From contig NZ_CP061313.1 of NCBI RefSeq assembly GCF_018688235.1, forward strand, positions 434,001 through 498,000: 64,000 nucleotides of DNA, given 5' to 3'. Positions 26,645 through 35,265 of this stretch are shown here, piece by piece; the first letter of the stretch is position 1, and the number at the start of each line of letters is the position of its first letter. A program made the position numbers and the translations under genes. This DNA comes from Polynucleobacter sp. AP-Nino-20-G2. GTDB taxonomy: Bacteria; Pseudomonadota; Gammaproteobacteria; Burkholderiales; Burkholderiaceae. Under the pieces are notes generated by a model. That model had not been told where the DNA came from, made no database searches, and saw only the letters and a program-made list of their open reading frames with translations.

Positions 26645-27577
26645 ATGCGAGTTGCGCTGATTGGAAGTGCGGATTTTGGTAAGGCGGCGTTAGAGGCCTT
26701 CTTGGATCGTGGCGACGAAGTCGTCGCGGTTTTTTGTCCTCCAGATAATCCTAAATCTACCAAGCCTGAAGTGCTCAAAGAGGGTGCAATTGCAAGGGGT
26801 TTAACACCTTTGCAGTTTGCCTCTCTCAAGAGCGCTGAAGCGGCGCAAGCCATGATTGACAGCAAGGCCGATATTTGTGTGATGGCCTATGTGCTGCAAT
26901 TTGTGCCACAAGAGCTCTGCAAGATTCCTAAGCATGGCACCATCCAATACCACCCATCCTTGCTTCCTAAATACCGTGGCCCAAGCGCTATTAACTGGGC
27001 GATTGCATTAGGGGAGGAGAAGACTGGTTTGACGATCTTCCGACCATCGGACGGCTTGGATGAGGGTGAGATCATTTTGCAGAAAGAAGTAGCCATTGGG
27101 CCTGATGACACATTAGGCAAAGTCTATTTCGATCATTTATTTCCCTTGGGTGTTAGCGCGCTATTAGAGGCGGCGGATTTAGTGCTTGCTAATCAGCATC
27201 AAGAGATTGCTCAGGATGAGTCGCAAGCGAACTATGAAGGCTGGTTTGATGCGAATGCAGCCCAAATTCATTGGGCTAGTCACATTAGCCAGATCTATAA
27301 CCTCATTCGCGCATGCAACCCTGCGCCAGGTGCCTGGACGAAGTTTGGTGAGCAGAAGGTGCAGATTTACGATGCGCATAAGCATGTAGCAGCGACTTTT
27401 GGCTCGGTGAAAGGTAAGCCAGGTGAAATCACCCAAATTAATTTGGATTCATTCTTCGTTGCCTGTCATGGCGGTCAGATTGAAGTCTTAAAGGCTAAAG
27501 GTGCGAGTGGAAAAGTGACTGGCGCTGAGTTAGCCAAAGAACTTCACTTGGAAGTTGGTCAGTTCTTCCTCTTGTAA
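26645..27577 (+). CDS. Formyltransferase-fold protein (10-formyl-THF hydrolase-like)
   Basis: A 310-residue protein with the Fmt/GART formyl-transfer fold (residues 1-180) and a C-terminal Fmt_C-like barrel (about 200-300). The segment HPSLLPKYRGPSAINWAIALG (beginning at His103), followed by DGLDEGE (Asp139), is closer to the hydrolase domain of 10-formyl-THF dehydrogenase than to Met-tRNA formyltransferase. The residue two before the catalytic His is Gln101, not Asn. It is one base downstream of frc2, so coupling is near certain. It may move formyl groups between formyl-CoA/formate and folate. This reaction is an inference; a second Met-tRNA formyltransferase is a weaker alternative. Confidence 0.75.
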   Translation: MRVALIGSADFGKAALEAFLDRGDEVVAVFCPPDNPKSTKPEVLKEGAIARGLTPLQFASLKSAEAAQAMIDSKADICVMAYVLQFVPQELCKIPKHGTIQYHPSLLPKYRGPSAINWAIALGEEKTGLTIFRPSDGLDEGEIILQKEVAIGPDDTLGKVYFDHLFPLGVSALLEAADLVLANQHQEIAQDESQANYEGWFDANAAQIHWASHISQIYNLIRACNPAPGAWTKFGEQKVQIYDAHKHVAATFGSVKGKPGEITQINLDSFFVACHGGQIEVLKAKGASGKVTGAELAKELHLEVGQFFLL

Positions 27578-27590
27578 ACCAGTCTAGAGA

Positions 27591-28442
27591 TTAAATCTCT
27601 AGGTTATCAATTAAGCGCGTTTTACCCAGCTTGGCTGCGGTTAGGATGACCAGTGGCTCGCCAGACTGCAGATTTTCATTAGATGCGGGCGCTAAATCGC
27701 TTTGTTGGCGAATGGCGATGTAATCAGGTTGCCAGCCACGTCCGGTAAGCGAGGCTAAGGCGATCTTTTCAATTTCAAGCAATGCGTTCATATCGCGTTC
27801 TTTTAATTGCAGAACGCGCTCACGAACTTCCTGTAATGCCTTTTGTAGCTCAGGCGCCTCGGCGCGCTCTGCAGCGGAGAGGTAGCCATTGCGAGATGAT
27901 AGGGCTAAGCCATCTTCCGCACGAATCGTTTCACCAGGAACAATATCCACAGGTAATGCAAATTGTTTGGCCATCTGACGAATGATCATGAGCTGCTGGT
28001 AATCTTTTTTTCCAAAGACCGCTACTTTGGGTTGTACGCAAGAAAGTAACTTGAGTACTACGGTGCACACACCTTTAAAAAACCCTGGACGGAATTCACC
28101 TTCGAGGATATCGCCTAGTTGTTGCGGTGGTTCGACACGATATTCTTGCGGCTGTGGATATAGGTCGCGTTCAGTTGGTGCGAAGAGAATGTAGACACCT
28201 TCTTTTTCCAGCTTATCGATGTCTGCCTGCATCGTGCGTGGATAGCTATCGAAATCTTCATTTGGACCAAACTGCAGGCGGTTGACAAAGATGCTCGCTA
28301 CAACAGGGTCGCCATGTTGTCTAGCCAAGCGCATGAGTGATAGGTGACCTTCGTGCAGGTTACCCATGGTTGGTACAAAGGATGCGCGATTTTGTCCACG
28401 TAAGTGGTCGCGCAACTCTTGTATATCGCTAATGATTTTCAT
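27591..28442 (-). CDS. panC: Pantothenate synthetase
   Basis: PanC condenses pantoate with beta-alanine using ATP, the last step of pantothenate (CoA precursor) synthesis. The 283-residue protein has the nucleotidyl-transferase HIGH-like motif in TMGNLHEGHLSLM (near residues 25-37), FGKKDYQQLMIIRQM and the ALSSRNGYLS loop (about 180). It overlaps scpA by four bases. Its 3' end lies inside a 19-bp hairpin repeat (27584-27602, arms CTAGAGAT/ATCTCTAG) shared with the convergent formyltransferase-fold gene, a possible two-way transcription stop. Confidence 0.94.
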   Translation of the reverse strand: MKIISDIQELRDHLRGQNRASFVPTMGNLHEGHLSLMRLARQHGDPVVASIFVNRLQFGPNEDFDSYPRTMQADIDKLEKEGVYILFAPTERDLYPQPQEYRVEPPQQLGDILEGEFRPGFFKGVCTVVLKLLSCVQPKVAVFGKKDYQQLMIIRQMAKQFALPVDIVPGETIRAEDGLALSSRNGYLSAAERAEAPELQKALQEVRERVLQLKERDMNALLEIEKIALASLTGRGWQPDYIAIRQQSDLAPASNENLQSGEPLVILTAAKLGKTRLIDNLEI

Positions 28443-29308
28443 GCAACAGGGGTATATGCCAGACGTACGTAGATAGGAGCGTAAGGCTCGGCCTGGGTAA
28501 TTTCCACCAAAGCTTCGCGCGAGAGTTCAAGCATCGCGATAAAGTTGACGATGACTACTGGAACGCCCTTGCCGGATTTAATTGCTTCTTCAAATAATTC
28601 ACTGAATTCTACAAAGCGGGTGTTTTGCAAGCGACGCAGAATACGGGTCATGAAATCACGCACCGACAACTCTTCGCGAGTAATGGTGTGATGTTGATTC
28701 AGTTTGGCGCGGTGGAGCACGTCACGCCAAGCCATTTGCAGGTCATCCAGATTAACTTCAGGCCATGTGACAGCAACAGTGGTGTCTACATAACCATGAG
28801 CGATTTGGAAATCACGACCTTGTTGTGGAATTTGATCGAGCTCTTGCGCGGCAAGCTTCATGCGCTCGTACTCAAGCAGTCGGCGTACCAATTCAGCGCG
28901 TGGATCTTCAACTTCTTCATCGCTATCCGCCTTTTTCATTGGCAGAAGCATGCGAGATTTAATTTCAATCAACATTGCGGCCATCAAGAGATATTCGGCA
29001 GCTAGCTCGAGATTATGGTGACGAATTTGATCGATATAGCTCAGGTACTGTTGAGTCACCTGCGCCATAGGAATATCGAGAACATTGAAATTTTGCTTAC
29101 GAATGAGGTAGAGCAAAAGATCGAGAGGACCTTCAAATGCCTCCAGAAAAATCTCTAGAGCATCTGGTGGAATGTAAAGGTCAGTTGGGAGCTTAAAGAG
29201 CGGCTCGCCATATAACTTCGCGAAAGCCGAGGACATGCCGTCCGTAACTGACGGGGTGCTATCCAGCAGTTCGGATTGAGCGCCTGGCTCAGCTCTTAAG
29301 TCAATCAT
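28439..29308 (-). CDS. scpA: Segregation and condensation protein ScpA
   Basis: ScpA is the kleisin of the SMC-ScpAB condensin. The 289-residue protein has the N-terminal helical domain (FEGPLDLLLYLIRKQNFNVLDIPMAQVTQQYLSYI, about residues 58-92), which binds the SMC neck, and a C-terminal winged-helix region (LRRLQNTRFVEFSELFE). About 50 extra N-terminal residues precede the conserved core, as in other betaproteobacteria. scpB and smc are not in the window. It overlaps both panC and the DUF3460 gene by a few bases. Confidence 0.92.
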   Translation of the reverse strand: MIDLRAEPGAQSELLDSTPSVTDGMSSAFAKLYGEPLFKLPTDLYIPPDALEIFLEAFEGPLDLLLYLIRKQNFNVLDIPMAQVTQQYLSYIDQIRHHNLELAAEYLLMAAMLIEIKSRMLLPMKKADSDEEVEDPRAELVRRLLEYERMKLAAQELDQIPQQGRDFQIAHGYVDTTVAVTWPEVNLDDLQMAWRDVLHRAKLNQHHTITREELSVRDFMTRILRRLQNTRFVEFSELFEEAIKSGKGVPVVIVNFIAMLELSREALVEITQAEPYAPIYVRLAYTPVA

Positions 29309-29489
29309 TCGAGTAAACGTAAGCGCGTTGCTTTAATTTAGCTGCTTTGGCGCGACGTTGGTCCTCAGTGGTCAAAGGCTCTTTATCCCATAGGAGTGCG
29401 CGACCTGCTTGCTGGCCCGCTTCAAGCTCTGGTTTCTCGGATTTGAGCTCATTTAAGAACTGGGTGAATTCGGAGGTATATCTTGCCAT
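29301..29489 (-). CDS. DUF3460 family protein
   Basis: A 62-residue protein of the DUF3460 family, recognisable by MARYTSEFTQFLNELK at the start and the WDKEPLTTEDQRRAKAAKLKQRAYVY tail (a common betaproteobacterial small protein). The function is unknown. I chose the second of two adjacent ATG codons. It is the first gene of a DUF3460-scpA-panC operon and overlaps scpA by eight bases, a gene order I recall as frequent in Burkholderiales. Confidence 0.85.
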   Translation of the reverse strand: MARYTSEFTQFLNELKSEKPELEAGQQAGRALLWDKEPLTTEDQRRAKAAKLKQRAYVYSND

Positions 29490-29615
29490 CACATTTCCTA
29501 AAATTCTTAATTAAATCAATAGCTTAAAAAATTTACCGGGCAAGAATAGCTTGCCTAGCCCATCATTATTAACGATTTTTCCTACAAACTCGCCGACTTT
29601 TTGGTCAATTGCCAG

Positions 29616-29641
29616 AAATAGCCCCTAATGGGGGCTATTTT
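29616..29641 (-). terminator. Terminator-like hairpin after metG
   Basis: The arms AAAATAGCCCC and GGGGCTATTT form a stem of about ten pairs around a short loop, immediately after the metG stop codon. The T-rich 3' flank is short, so it may also serve as a processing stem. It separates metG from the DUF3460 gene. Confidence 0.55.
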
Positions 29642-31311
29642 CAGAGATTAGCCGCTAATAAAGCTTCAATTTGAGGGGCTTCTACCCGTGTCATAAGGTG
29701 TTTGTAGGGTTTGATGGGGGTCTGGCTTGAGAGGGGGATTTTAACATCATTCCAGCCCATTGCAGGGATGGATAGGAACTCTTCCACGCCAGCGGTTACT
29801 TGCGGCAAGACGGGTTTCAGATAGAGGCTTAATAAGCGGAATGCTTCCAAGGTGACGCTGCAGACTCTTTGGAGCTCAGCTTCGCGCTCTGGATCTTTAG
29901 CGATTTCCCAGGGCTTGTTTTCATCGACAAAGGCATTGACCTTGTCGGCTAGCTCCATGATGGAGCGCAATGCTTTTGCATATTCGCGCACCTCATAGAG
30001 TTCAGCAATTTTGTCGCTGGATGAAGTGATTTCTTCGAGCAGAGAATTCTTCATTGCCGCGTCAGACACGACTCCACCAAAGCGCTTCACCAAGAAGCCG
30101 GCGCTGCGACTAGCGATGTTGATGTATTTGCCTAGGAGGTCGCTATTCACTCTAGCAACGAAGTCTTGAAGATTGAGGTCCAAGTCTTCCATGCTGTCAT
30201 TGAGTTTTGTCGCGAAGTAATAACGGAACCACTCTGGATTAAATCCGGATTCAATCACGCTATGCGCGGAGATGAGGGTGCCACGCGACTTACTCATCTT
30301 TTCACCATCAACTGTCAAGAAGCCGTGCGCGAAAACATTGGTCGGTGTGCGATAGCCCGCAAAGTGCAATGTAGCTGGCCAAAATAATGTGTGGAAATAC
30401 AAAATATCTTTACCGATGAAGTGATACTGCTCGGTGGTGGTATCGGGCCTGACCCATTCCTCAAAGTTCAAGCCTTTGCTTTGGCAATAGTTAAGGAAGC
30501 TGGCGTAATAGCCAATCGGAGCATCTAGCCAGACATAAAAATACTTGCCTGGCGCATCCGGAATTTCAAAGCCAAAGTAGGGTGCATCACGAGAGATGTC
30601 CCAGTCCCCAAGCTTGCTATCACTGGGCTGTCCCACCCATTCCTTCATCTTGTTGCGGGCTTCCGGCTGAAGCGGAGTCTTTACTTGAGTCCACTCGCGC
30701 AAGAAAGTTTCGCAGCGTGGATCTGAAAGTTTGAAGAAATAATGATCGGAAACTTTTTTGATTGGGGTTGCACCGCTGACTACGGAGAACGGATTTTTTA
30801 AATCAGTTGGGGAGTAGGTTGCACCACACTTTTCGCAAGAGTCGCCGTATTGATCTTTGGCGCCACATTTAGGGCATTCGCCTTTGATAAAGCGGTCCGG
30901 TAAAAACATTTCTTTAACAGGATCGTAGGCTTGTTCAATCGCGCGCTTTTCAATGAGGCCGGCGTCGCGCAATTTGATGTAAATGCTCTGAGACAGCGTT
31001 TCATTCTCGGGGCTATCAGTGGTGTAGTAGTTGTCAAATGAAATGAGGAAGTCATCAAAGTCACGCTTATGCTCTTTCCAAACATTGGCAATCAGCTGTT
31101 TTGGTGTAAGACCTTCTTTTTCAGCACGCAACATGATAGGCGTGCCATGAGTGTCATCTGCGCCAACGTAATGCACTTCATGGCCACGCATTCTTTGAAA
31201 GCGGACCCAGATATCAGTCTGAACATATTCCACCAGGTGACCAATATGAATTTGACCATTGGCGTAGGGCAAGGCGGAGGTGACAAGAAGGCGACGTTTG
31301 GGGCTGCTCAT
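29641..31311 (-). CDS. metG: Methionine-tRNA ligase
   Basis: A 556-residue class I aminoacyl-tRNA synthetase. The HIGH motif is GQIHIGHL (near residue 20), KMSKS is in GEKMSKSRGT (near 337), and a four-cysteine zinc knuckle (CPKCGAKDQYGDSCEKCG, near 145-162) marks the MetRS1 type. It charges tRNA-Met. The protein stops soon after the anticodon-binding helical domain (PIKPYKHLMTRVEAPQIEALL) and lacks the C-terminal OB-fold dimerisation domain of E. coli MetG (677 residues). The end is followed directly by a terminator, so this is a naturally short form or an old truncation. Confidence 0.95.
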   Translation of the reverse strand: MSSPKRRLLVTSALPYANGQIHIGHLVEYVQTDIWVRFQRMRGHEVHYVGADDTHGTPIMLRAEKEGLTPKQLIANVWKEHKRDFDDFLISFDNYYTTDSPENETLSQSIYIKLRDAGLIEKRAIEQAYDPVKEMFLPDRFIKGECPKCGAKDQYGDSCEKCGATYSPTDLKNPFSVVSGATPIKKVSDHYFFKLSDPRCETFLREWTQVKTPLQPEARNKMKEWVGQPSDSKLGDWDISRDAPYFGFEIPDAPGKYFYVWLDAPIGYYASFLNYCQSKGLNFEEWVRPDTTTEQYHFIGKDILYFHTLFWPATLHFAGYRTPTNVFAHGFLTVDGEKMSKSRGTLISAHSVIESGFNPEWFRYYFATKLNDSMEDLDLNLQDFVARVNSDLLGKYINIASRSAGFLVKRFGGVVSDAAMKNSLLEEITSSSDKIAELYEVREYAKALRSIMELADKVNAFVDENKPWEIAKDPEREAELQRVCSVTLEAFRLLSLYLKPVLPQVTAGVEEFLSIPAMGWNDVKIPLSSQTPIKPYKHLMTRVEAPQIEALLAANL

Positions 31312-31442
31312 GAAGCGGACTTAAATAGAAATTAATTCAATCAATCGGGAATCCAAGATTATGGGGCTTGGGTTTTACTTGTGCAGTAATTTTAGTCTGC
31401 GGTTAAAGTTAATACCGATTTGAACCCAATAAGAGACGTTTT

Positions 31443-32291
31443 ATGGCCTTACCCCACAATATTCAGATGTCCAATGCTTCCGTGCCTTTAGTGCATGAGG
31501 TGCAGATCATGGACGAGGCGGGGCGCCTAAAAACCAACCATATTCCTGGGGAGCGCCCGCTAACGATCTACCTAGATAAGCGTGAGGTTGTCACCTTAAT
31601 GACCTTGGGTAGCGCCCCGGAAGCCCTAGTTCTCGGTTATTTGCGTAATCAGCGCTTGGTAGAGTCGCCTGATGACATCGCCAGTATCCAAGTCGACTGG
31701 GAGACGGATTCAGCGGCAGTCAAGACCCGCCGTAGCACTGTAGATATCGACGCCCTTACTAGCAAGCGGGTCGTGACCACCGGCTGCGGCCAGGGCACGA
31801 TGTTTGGGGGCTTAATCGAGGAGATGTCGGAGATTCGCTTGTCTGATGGCCCTGGGCTATCTCAGGAGGCAATCGTTGCGCTCATTGATGATATTCGCGT
31901 CCACGACACTATTTACAAGAAATCTGGCTCAGTCCATGCCTGCGCAGTCTTTGAGCGGGATGGCGATCAAGGCGTGCGAATGTTGCACTTTATAGAGGAT
32001 GTTGGCCGCCATAATGCCGTTGATTCCATCTCTGGATTGATGTGGTTGGCGGATAAGCCGGGCAAGGACTTAATTTTCTTCACAACGGGGCGCTTAACCT
32101 CCGAGATGGTGATCAAGGGCGCTCAAATGGGTATTCCCTTTCTCTTGACCCGCTCTGGCGTGACCTTGATGGGTCTAGAGCTGGCGCGCAAAACCAATCT
32201 CACCCTTCTGTCTCGGTGCTCGGGTAAGCATTTTGAGATCTATAACGCCCCAGAGCGGGTTATTTTTACCCCCGTACCTGTCGCCTCGTAA
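31443..32291 (+). CDS. fdhD: Formate dehydrogenase accessory sulfurtransferase FdhD
   Basis: FdhD transfers sulfur from IscS to the molybdopterin cofactor of formate dehydrogenases. The 282-residue protein shows the FdhD fold motifs ERPLTIYLDKREVVTLMTLGSAPE, GCGQGTMFGG and the C-terminal RCSGKHFEIY. Its loop has one cysteine (Cys115) in the place where E. coli has C-x-x-C. A formate dehydrogenase is not in the window but is expected elsewhere, since oxalate breakdown yields formate. It is transcribed away from metG. Confidence 0.9.
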   Translation: MALPHNIQMSNASVPLVHEVQIMDEAGRLKTNHIPGERPLTIYLDKREVVTLMTLGSAPEALVLGYLRNQRLVESPDDIASIQVDWETDSAAVKTRRSTVDIDALTSKRVVTTGCGQGTMFGGLIEEMSEIRLSDGPGLSQEAIVALIDDIRVHDTIYKKSGSVHACAVFERDGDQGVRMLHFIEDVGRHNAVDSISGLMWLADKPGKDLIFFTTGRLTSEMVIKGAQMGIPFLLTRSGVTLMGLELARKTNLTLLSRCSGKHFEIYNAPERVIFTPVPVAS

Positions 32292-32332
32292 ATTCGTGGG
32301 CATAGCGCCTGCGATGGTTTTACAATTCGGCC

Positions 32333-32899
32333 ATGACTATTAAATCTGACCACTGGATCCGCCGCATGGGCGAGCAAGGCATGATCAGCCCATTTGAACC
32401 TGGGCAGGTCCGCCAAGATGCCGCCGGGCAAAAAATTGTGAGCTATGGCACTTCTAGCTATGGCTATGACATTCGTTGCGCTGATGAATTCAAGATTTTT
32501 ACGAATATCAACAGCACTATTGTTGATCCTAAAAATTTCGATGAACAATCTTTCGTCGATTTCAAGGGTCCGGTTTGCATCATTCCTCCAAACTCTTTTG
32601 CTTTAGCGAGAACAGTGGAGTATTTCAAGATCCCACGCAGCGTTTTAACCGTGTGCGTTGGTAAGAGCACTTACGCGCGTTGCGGAATTATTGTGAACGT
32701 CACTCCCTTCGAGCCGGAGTGGGAGGGTTACGTGACCCTAGAGTTTTCTAATACCACTCCATTACCTGCCAAGATTTATGCGGGCGAGGGTTGTGCTCAA
32801 GTTCTATTCTTTGAGAGCGATGAAGTTTGTGAGACATCGTACAAAGATCGTGGTGGAAAATACCAAGGTCAGGTTGGCGTTACCTTGCCTAAGACCTAA
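32333..32899 (+). CDS. dcd: dCTP deaminase
   Basis: Dcd deaminates dCTP to dUTP for thymidylate synthesis. The 188-residue protein matches the proteobacterial monofunctional form throughout: the SYGYDIRCADEFKIF start of the core, GKSTYARCGIIVNVTPFEPEWEGYVTLEFSNTTPLP with the catalytic Glu and conserved Arg, and the C-terminal YQGQVGVTLP lid. It lies 41 bp after fdhD and 52 bp before the decarboxylase gene. Confidence 0.95.
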   Translation: MTIKSDHWIRRMGEQGMISPFEPGQVRQDAAGQKIVSYGTSSYGYDIRCADEFKIFTNINSTIVDPKNFDEQSFVDFKGPVCIIPPNSFALARTVEYFKIPRSVLTVCVGKSTYARCGIIVNVTPFEPEWEGYVTLEFSNTTPLPAKIYAGEGCAQVLFFESDEVCETSYKDRGGKYQGQVGVTLPKT

Positions 32900-32951
32900 T
32901 TCTTACTCTTAATTTATTTAATCGCCTGCACAGCGAATTTAAAGGGCACTC

Positions 32952-35219
32952 ATGAAATTTCGTTTTCCTATCATCATTATTGATGAGGACTTTCGCTCTG
33001 AAAATATTTCAGGTTCAGGTATTCGTGACTTAGCGGAAGCGATTGAGAATGAGGGCATGGAAGTCATTGGTCTGACGAGTTACGGCGACCTGACATCCTT
33101 TGCGCAACAAGCCTCCCGCGCCTCCAGCTTTATTGTTTCGATTGATGATGAGGAATTTGTATCCGATTCTGAAGATCATGACTTACCCGCATTAAATAAC
33201 CTGCGCGCCTTCATTACTGAAGTGCGCAAGCGCAATGAAGATATCCCCATCTTCTTGTACGGTGAGACGCGTACTTCACGTCACATGCCTAACGACATTT
33301 TGCGTGAGTTGCATGGCTTCATTCACATGAATGAAGATACGCCAGAGTTTGTGGCGCGACATATTATTCGTGAAGCCAAGGTCTACCTCGATTCATTGGC
33401 GCCTCCATTCTTCCGTGCTTTAACCAATTACGCGTCTGAAGGTTCTTACTCTTGGCACTGCCCAGGACACTCTGGTGGTGTAGCCTTTTTGAAAAGCCCA
33501 GTAGGTCGAATGTTCCATCAATTCTTTGGTGAGAACATGTTGCGCGCTGACGTTTGTAATGCCGTGGAAGAGTTGGGTCAGTTGCTTGATCACACTGGCC
33601 CTGTATTGCAGAGTGAGCGTAATGCTGCGCGTATCTTTAATGCCGACCATTTATTCTTCGTAACCAACGGCACTTCCACATCCAACAAGATTGTTTGGCA
33701 CTCCACTGTTGCTCCTGGCGACGTGGTGTTGGTAGACCGCAATTGCCATAAGTCAGTTATTCATTCCATCACGATGATGGGCGCAATTCCGATCTTCTTG
33801 ATGCCAACGCGCAACCATTTGGGCATTATTGGCCCAATTCCTAAAGAAGAGTTTGAGTGGAAAAACATCAAGAAGAAGATTGATGCTAATCCATTCATCA
33901 AGAACAAAGATGTTGTGCCACGCGTCATGACGCTTACACAAAGTACTTACGACGGAATTGTGTACAACGTCGAGATGATTAAAGAGATGTTGGATGGCAA
34001 AGTGGATTCATTGCACTTTGACGAAGCTTGGTTGCCGCATGCCGCCTTCCATCCTTTCTATAAGGATATGCACGCGATTGGCTCGGACCGTAAGCGCACT
34101 AAAAAGAGTTTGATGTTTGCTACTCAATCAACACATAAATTGTTGGCTGGTCTCTCACAAGCTTCGCAAGTCTTAGTTCAGGACGCCGAAGACACTAAGT
34201 TGGATCGCGATTGCTTTAATGAGGCCTATTTAATGCATACCTCAACTAGTCCACAGTACGCCATCATTGCGTCTTGTGACGTCTCTGCAGCCATGATGGA
34301 GTCTCCGGGTGGCACTACTTTGGTGGAAGAGTCTATTGCGGAAGCGATGGACTTCCGTCGCGCGATGCGAGAGGTAGATGATAAGTTTGGCGCAGACTGG
34401 TGGTTTAAGGTTTGGGGCCCAGATCATCTGGCAGAAGAGGGTATTGGCGAGCGCTCTGATTGGGTGTTGGAGCCAAATGCGAGTTGGCATGACTTTGGCA
34501 ATGTGACCAAAGATTTCAATATGCTCGATCCCATTAAAGCGACAGTGGTTACGCCTGGATTGGATATTGAAGGTAATTTTGGCTCAATGGGTATTCCAGC
34601 GAGCATCGTAACGAAGTACTTGGCTGAGCACGGCGTGATCGTAGAGAAGTGCGGCCTCTATTCCTTCTTCATCATGTTTACCATTGGCATTACCAAAGGC
34701 CGTTGGAATACTTTGGTAACTGAGTTGCAACAGTTCAAAGACCACTTTGATAAGAATGCTCCTTTATGGAAAGTATTGCCTGAGTTTGTGGCAAAGCACC
34801 CTCGTTATGAGCGTGTTGGCCTCAAGGATATTTGCCAGCAGATTCATGAGTTCTACAAGAGTCGTGATGTAGCGCGCATGACAACTGAGATGTACACCTC
34901 AGATATGGTTCCGGCCATGATGCCTTCAGAGGCATGGGCGAAGATGGCGCATAAAGAGGTAGATCGCGTGCCTTTGGATCAATTGGAAGACCGGATTACT
35001 GCAATGTTGGTAACGCCATATCCCCCAGGGATTCCTTTGTTGATCCCGGGTGAGCGCTTTAACAAGCGGATCATCGACTATCTCTACTTCGCGCGTGACT
35101 TCAATGAGCGCTTCCCTGGATTTGAAACAGATATCCATGGCTTGGTGAAGGCTGATGTTGACGGGCGTAGTGAGTATTACGTGGATTGCGTTAGACAAGA
35201 GCGCGACATCACTTTGTAA
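32952..35219 (+). CDS. Arg/Lys/Orn decarboxylase (PLP-dependent, class I)
   Basis: A 755-residue fold-type I decarboxylase of the AdiA/CadA/SpeC group. It has an N-terminal response-regulator-like wing domain (residues 1-125), a PLP domain with the Schiff-base Lys396 in STHKLLAGLSQ, and a C-terminal domain ending in CVRQERDITL. It turns arginine, lysine or ornithine into the corresponding amine, for polyamine supply or acid resistance. The substrate cannot be fixed by eye; betaproteobacterial copies are often annotated generically. It is probably a single gene, with a strong terminator directly behind it. Confidence 0.88.
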   Translation: MKFRFPIIIIDEDFRSENISGSGIRDLAEAIENEGMEVIGLTSYGDLTSFAQQASRASSFIVSIDDEEFVSDSEDHDLPALNNLRAFITEVRKRNEDIPIFLYGETRTSRHMPNDILRELHGFIHMNEDTPEFVARHIIREAKVYLDSLAPPFFRALTNYASEGSYSWHCPGHSGGVAFLKSPVGRMFHQFFGENMLRADVCNAVEELGQLLDHTGPVLQSERNAARIFNADHLFFVTNGTSTSNKIVWHSTVAPGDVVLVDRNCHKSVIHSITMMGAIPIFLMPTRNHLGIIGPIPKEEFEWKNIKKKIDANPFIKNKDVVPRVMTLTQSTYDGIVYNVEMIKEMLDGKVDSLHFDEAWLPHAAFHPFYKDMHAIGSDRKRTKKSLMFATQSTHKLLAGLSQASQVLVQDAEDTKLDRDCFNEAYLMHTSTSPQYAIIASCDVSAAMMESPGGTTLVEESIAEAMDFRRAMREVDDKFGADWWFKVWGPDHLAEEGIGERSDWVLEPNASWHDFGNVTKDFNMLDPIKATVVTPGLDIEGNFGSMGIPASIVTKYLAEHGVIVEKCGLYSFFIMFTIGITKGRWNTLVTELQQFKDHFDKNAPLWKVLPEFVAKHPRYERVGLKDICQQIHEFYKSRDVARMTTEMYTSDMVPAMMPSEAWAKMAHKEVDRVPLDQLEDRITAMLVTPYPPGIPLLIPGERFNKRIIDYLYFARDFNERFPGFETDIHGLVKADVDGRSEYYVDCVRQERDITL

Positions 35220-35235
35220 GCAGGCAGCGATATGC

Positions 35236-35260
35236 AAAAGCCACCCTCGGGTGGCTTTTT
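35236..35260 (+). terminator. Rho-independent terminator
   Basis: AAAAGCCACCC and GGGTGGCTTTTT form a tight hairpin with a T tract on the plus strand and an A tract upstream, so it can stop both the decarboxylase transcript and the convergent TRAP operon. An almost identical hairpin lies at 62693-62717. Confidence 0.88.
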
Positions 35261-35265
35261 CTTTA

